From Gemmatimonadota bacterium (GTDB taxonomy: Bacteria > Gemmatimonadota > Gemmatimonadetes > Gemmatimonadales > GWC2-71-9), in contig JANYCP010000321.1 of NCBI GenBank assembly GCA_025360265.1, positions 1-31,554 on the forward strand: 31,554 nt of DNA. Reading direction: 5' to 3'. The stretch's first letter is position 1, and the number at the start of each line of letters is the position of its first letter. A model generated the notes under the pieces. It ran no database searches. It saw nothing but the letters and a program-made list of their open reading frames with translations, and had not been told where the DNA came from. The position numbers and the translations under genes were made by a program. Below, piece by piece: positions 31,022-31,554 of the stretch.

Positions 31022-31554
31022 GATGAACCCGGAAGAAGCGGAGCTTGGCACTGCGTGCGCGCGGATTGCCGGCAATCTCCGCCGCGAGCGGGATGATCGC
31101 CTTGCGAGGAGTAGCCGATCCGAGTGGCGTCTTGCCGCAAATACACTGCGGCAATCCTGGTGGGCAGATGCAGCCCTGTTCCCAGGCGCGAAACGCTCCC
31201 TTCACCAGCCGATCCTCGCCCGAATGATAACTAATCACCGCAAGGGTCCCGCCCTCCGACAGCGACTCCCGAAATACCGGCAGCGCGCGCTCAAGGCCGT
31301 CAAGCTCGTCGTTGACCGAGATCCGGATTCCCTGGAAGATCCGGGCGAAGTCGCCGGGACCGCTCCGCGGACCCAGAACGGCACGAACGGCATTCACCAC
31401 GTCATCGCTTGTGACAAATGGTGCATTCTCCCTCCGGCGGAGGAACTCGCGAGCCATTCGTTTCGCCCGGGGTTCGTCGGCGTGGTTGCGCAGTGCCGAT
31501 GCAAGCTCTTCCTCGTCAACGCTTGCCAGCCAATCGGCCGCGGTCGGCGCATCC
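31011..31554 (-). CDS. rsmH: 16S rRNA m4C1402 methyltransferase, 5' end outside window
   Basis: RsmH methylates N4 of C1402 in 16S rRNA and usually opens the dcw cluster. About 180 C-terminal residues are visible and the frame runs off the right edge. The visible part includes the AADWLASVDEEELASALRN insert-region sequence, RAKRMAREFLRRRENAPF, GIRISVNDELDGLERALP, and the SAM-fold ending VISYHSGEDRLVKGAFR. The cysteine motif CICPPGLPQCICG is typical of the family. The N-terminal SAM-binding motifs would lie outside the window. The gene overlaps ftsL by 11 bases. An upstream mraZ is possible but cannot be seen. Confidence 0.95.
   Translation of the reverse strand, partial: DAPTAADWLASVDEEELASALRNHADEPRAKRMAREFLRRRENAPFVTSDDVVNAVRAVLGPRSGPGDFARIFQGIRISVNDELDGLERALPVFRESLSEGGTLAVISYHSGEDRLVKGAFRAWEQGCICPPGLPQCICGKTPLGSATPRKAIIPLAAEIAGNPRARSAKLRFFRVHHAG

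Overview
The window is GC-rich, gene-dense bacterial chromosome. It carries most of a division and cell-wall (dcw) cluster on the minus strand. The PASTA-tailed division transpeptidase, DAP-type MurE, lipobox proteins and overall gene order suggest a diderm of the Gemmatimonadota type. That assignment is inference from gene content; no rRNA gene is present to confirm it.

Layout from the left. (1) Positions 1-3337, minus strand: alr, deoB, cdd and a cut-off lipoprotein gene form an operon with tight or overlapping junctions (D-alanine supply plus nucleoside salvage). (2) Positions 3364-4128, plus strand: mazG, divergent from alr across 26 bp. (3) Positions 4241-8761, minus strand: asnS, an unrecognised zinc-ribbon membrane protein, and recG. 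Two unusual inverted repeats built from 7-bp units lie here, one between mazG and asnS and one between recG and the unknown gene. (4) Positions 8851-9871, plus strand: three small tandem lipoprotein genes, the third cut short. (5) Positions 9858-31554, minus strand: 19 genes in one direction, in transcription order rsmH (partial), ftsL, ftsI, murE, murF, mraY, murD, ftsW, murG, a Tat-signal TIM-barrel protein, murC, ftsQ, ftsA, ftsZ, an M23 peptidase, a VWA-like membrane protein, ftsY, a small four-helix membrane protein and a sodium:solute symporter. Thirteen of the 18 junctions overlap, eleven of them by ATGA or GTGA, and the largest gap is 43 nt.

How the genes fit together: MurC, D, E and F build the UDP-MurNAc-pentapeptide. 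MraY and MurG make lipid II, FtsW and FtsI polymerise and cross-link it at the septum, and FtsZ, A, Q and L scaffold the divisome. The M23 enzyme probably cuts the product, and FtsY delivers membrane proteins. Alr, at the other end of the window, supplies the D-Ala. murB and ddl are not seen in their usual place between murC and ftsQ.

There is no stretch above 300 bp without a gene. The only real intergenic spaces are 3338-3363, 4129-4240, 5543-5613, 6598-6697 and 8762-8850. I saw no tRNA, rRNA, CRISPR array, transposase or phage gene. The most unusual content is the pair of heptamer inverted repeats, two promoters that look leaderless, the small membrane protein coupled to the symporter, the Tat-signal TIM barrel inside the dcw cluster, and an FtsW with altered signature motifs.
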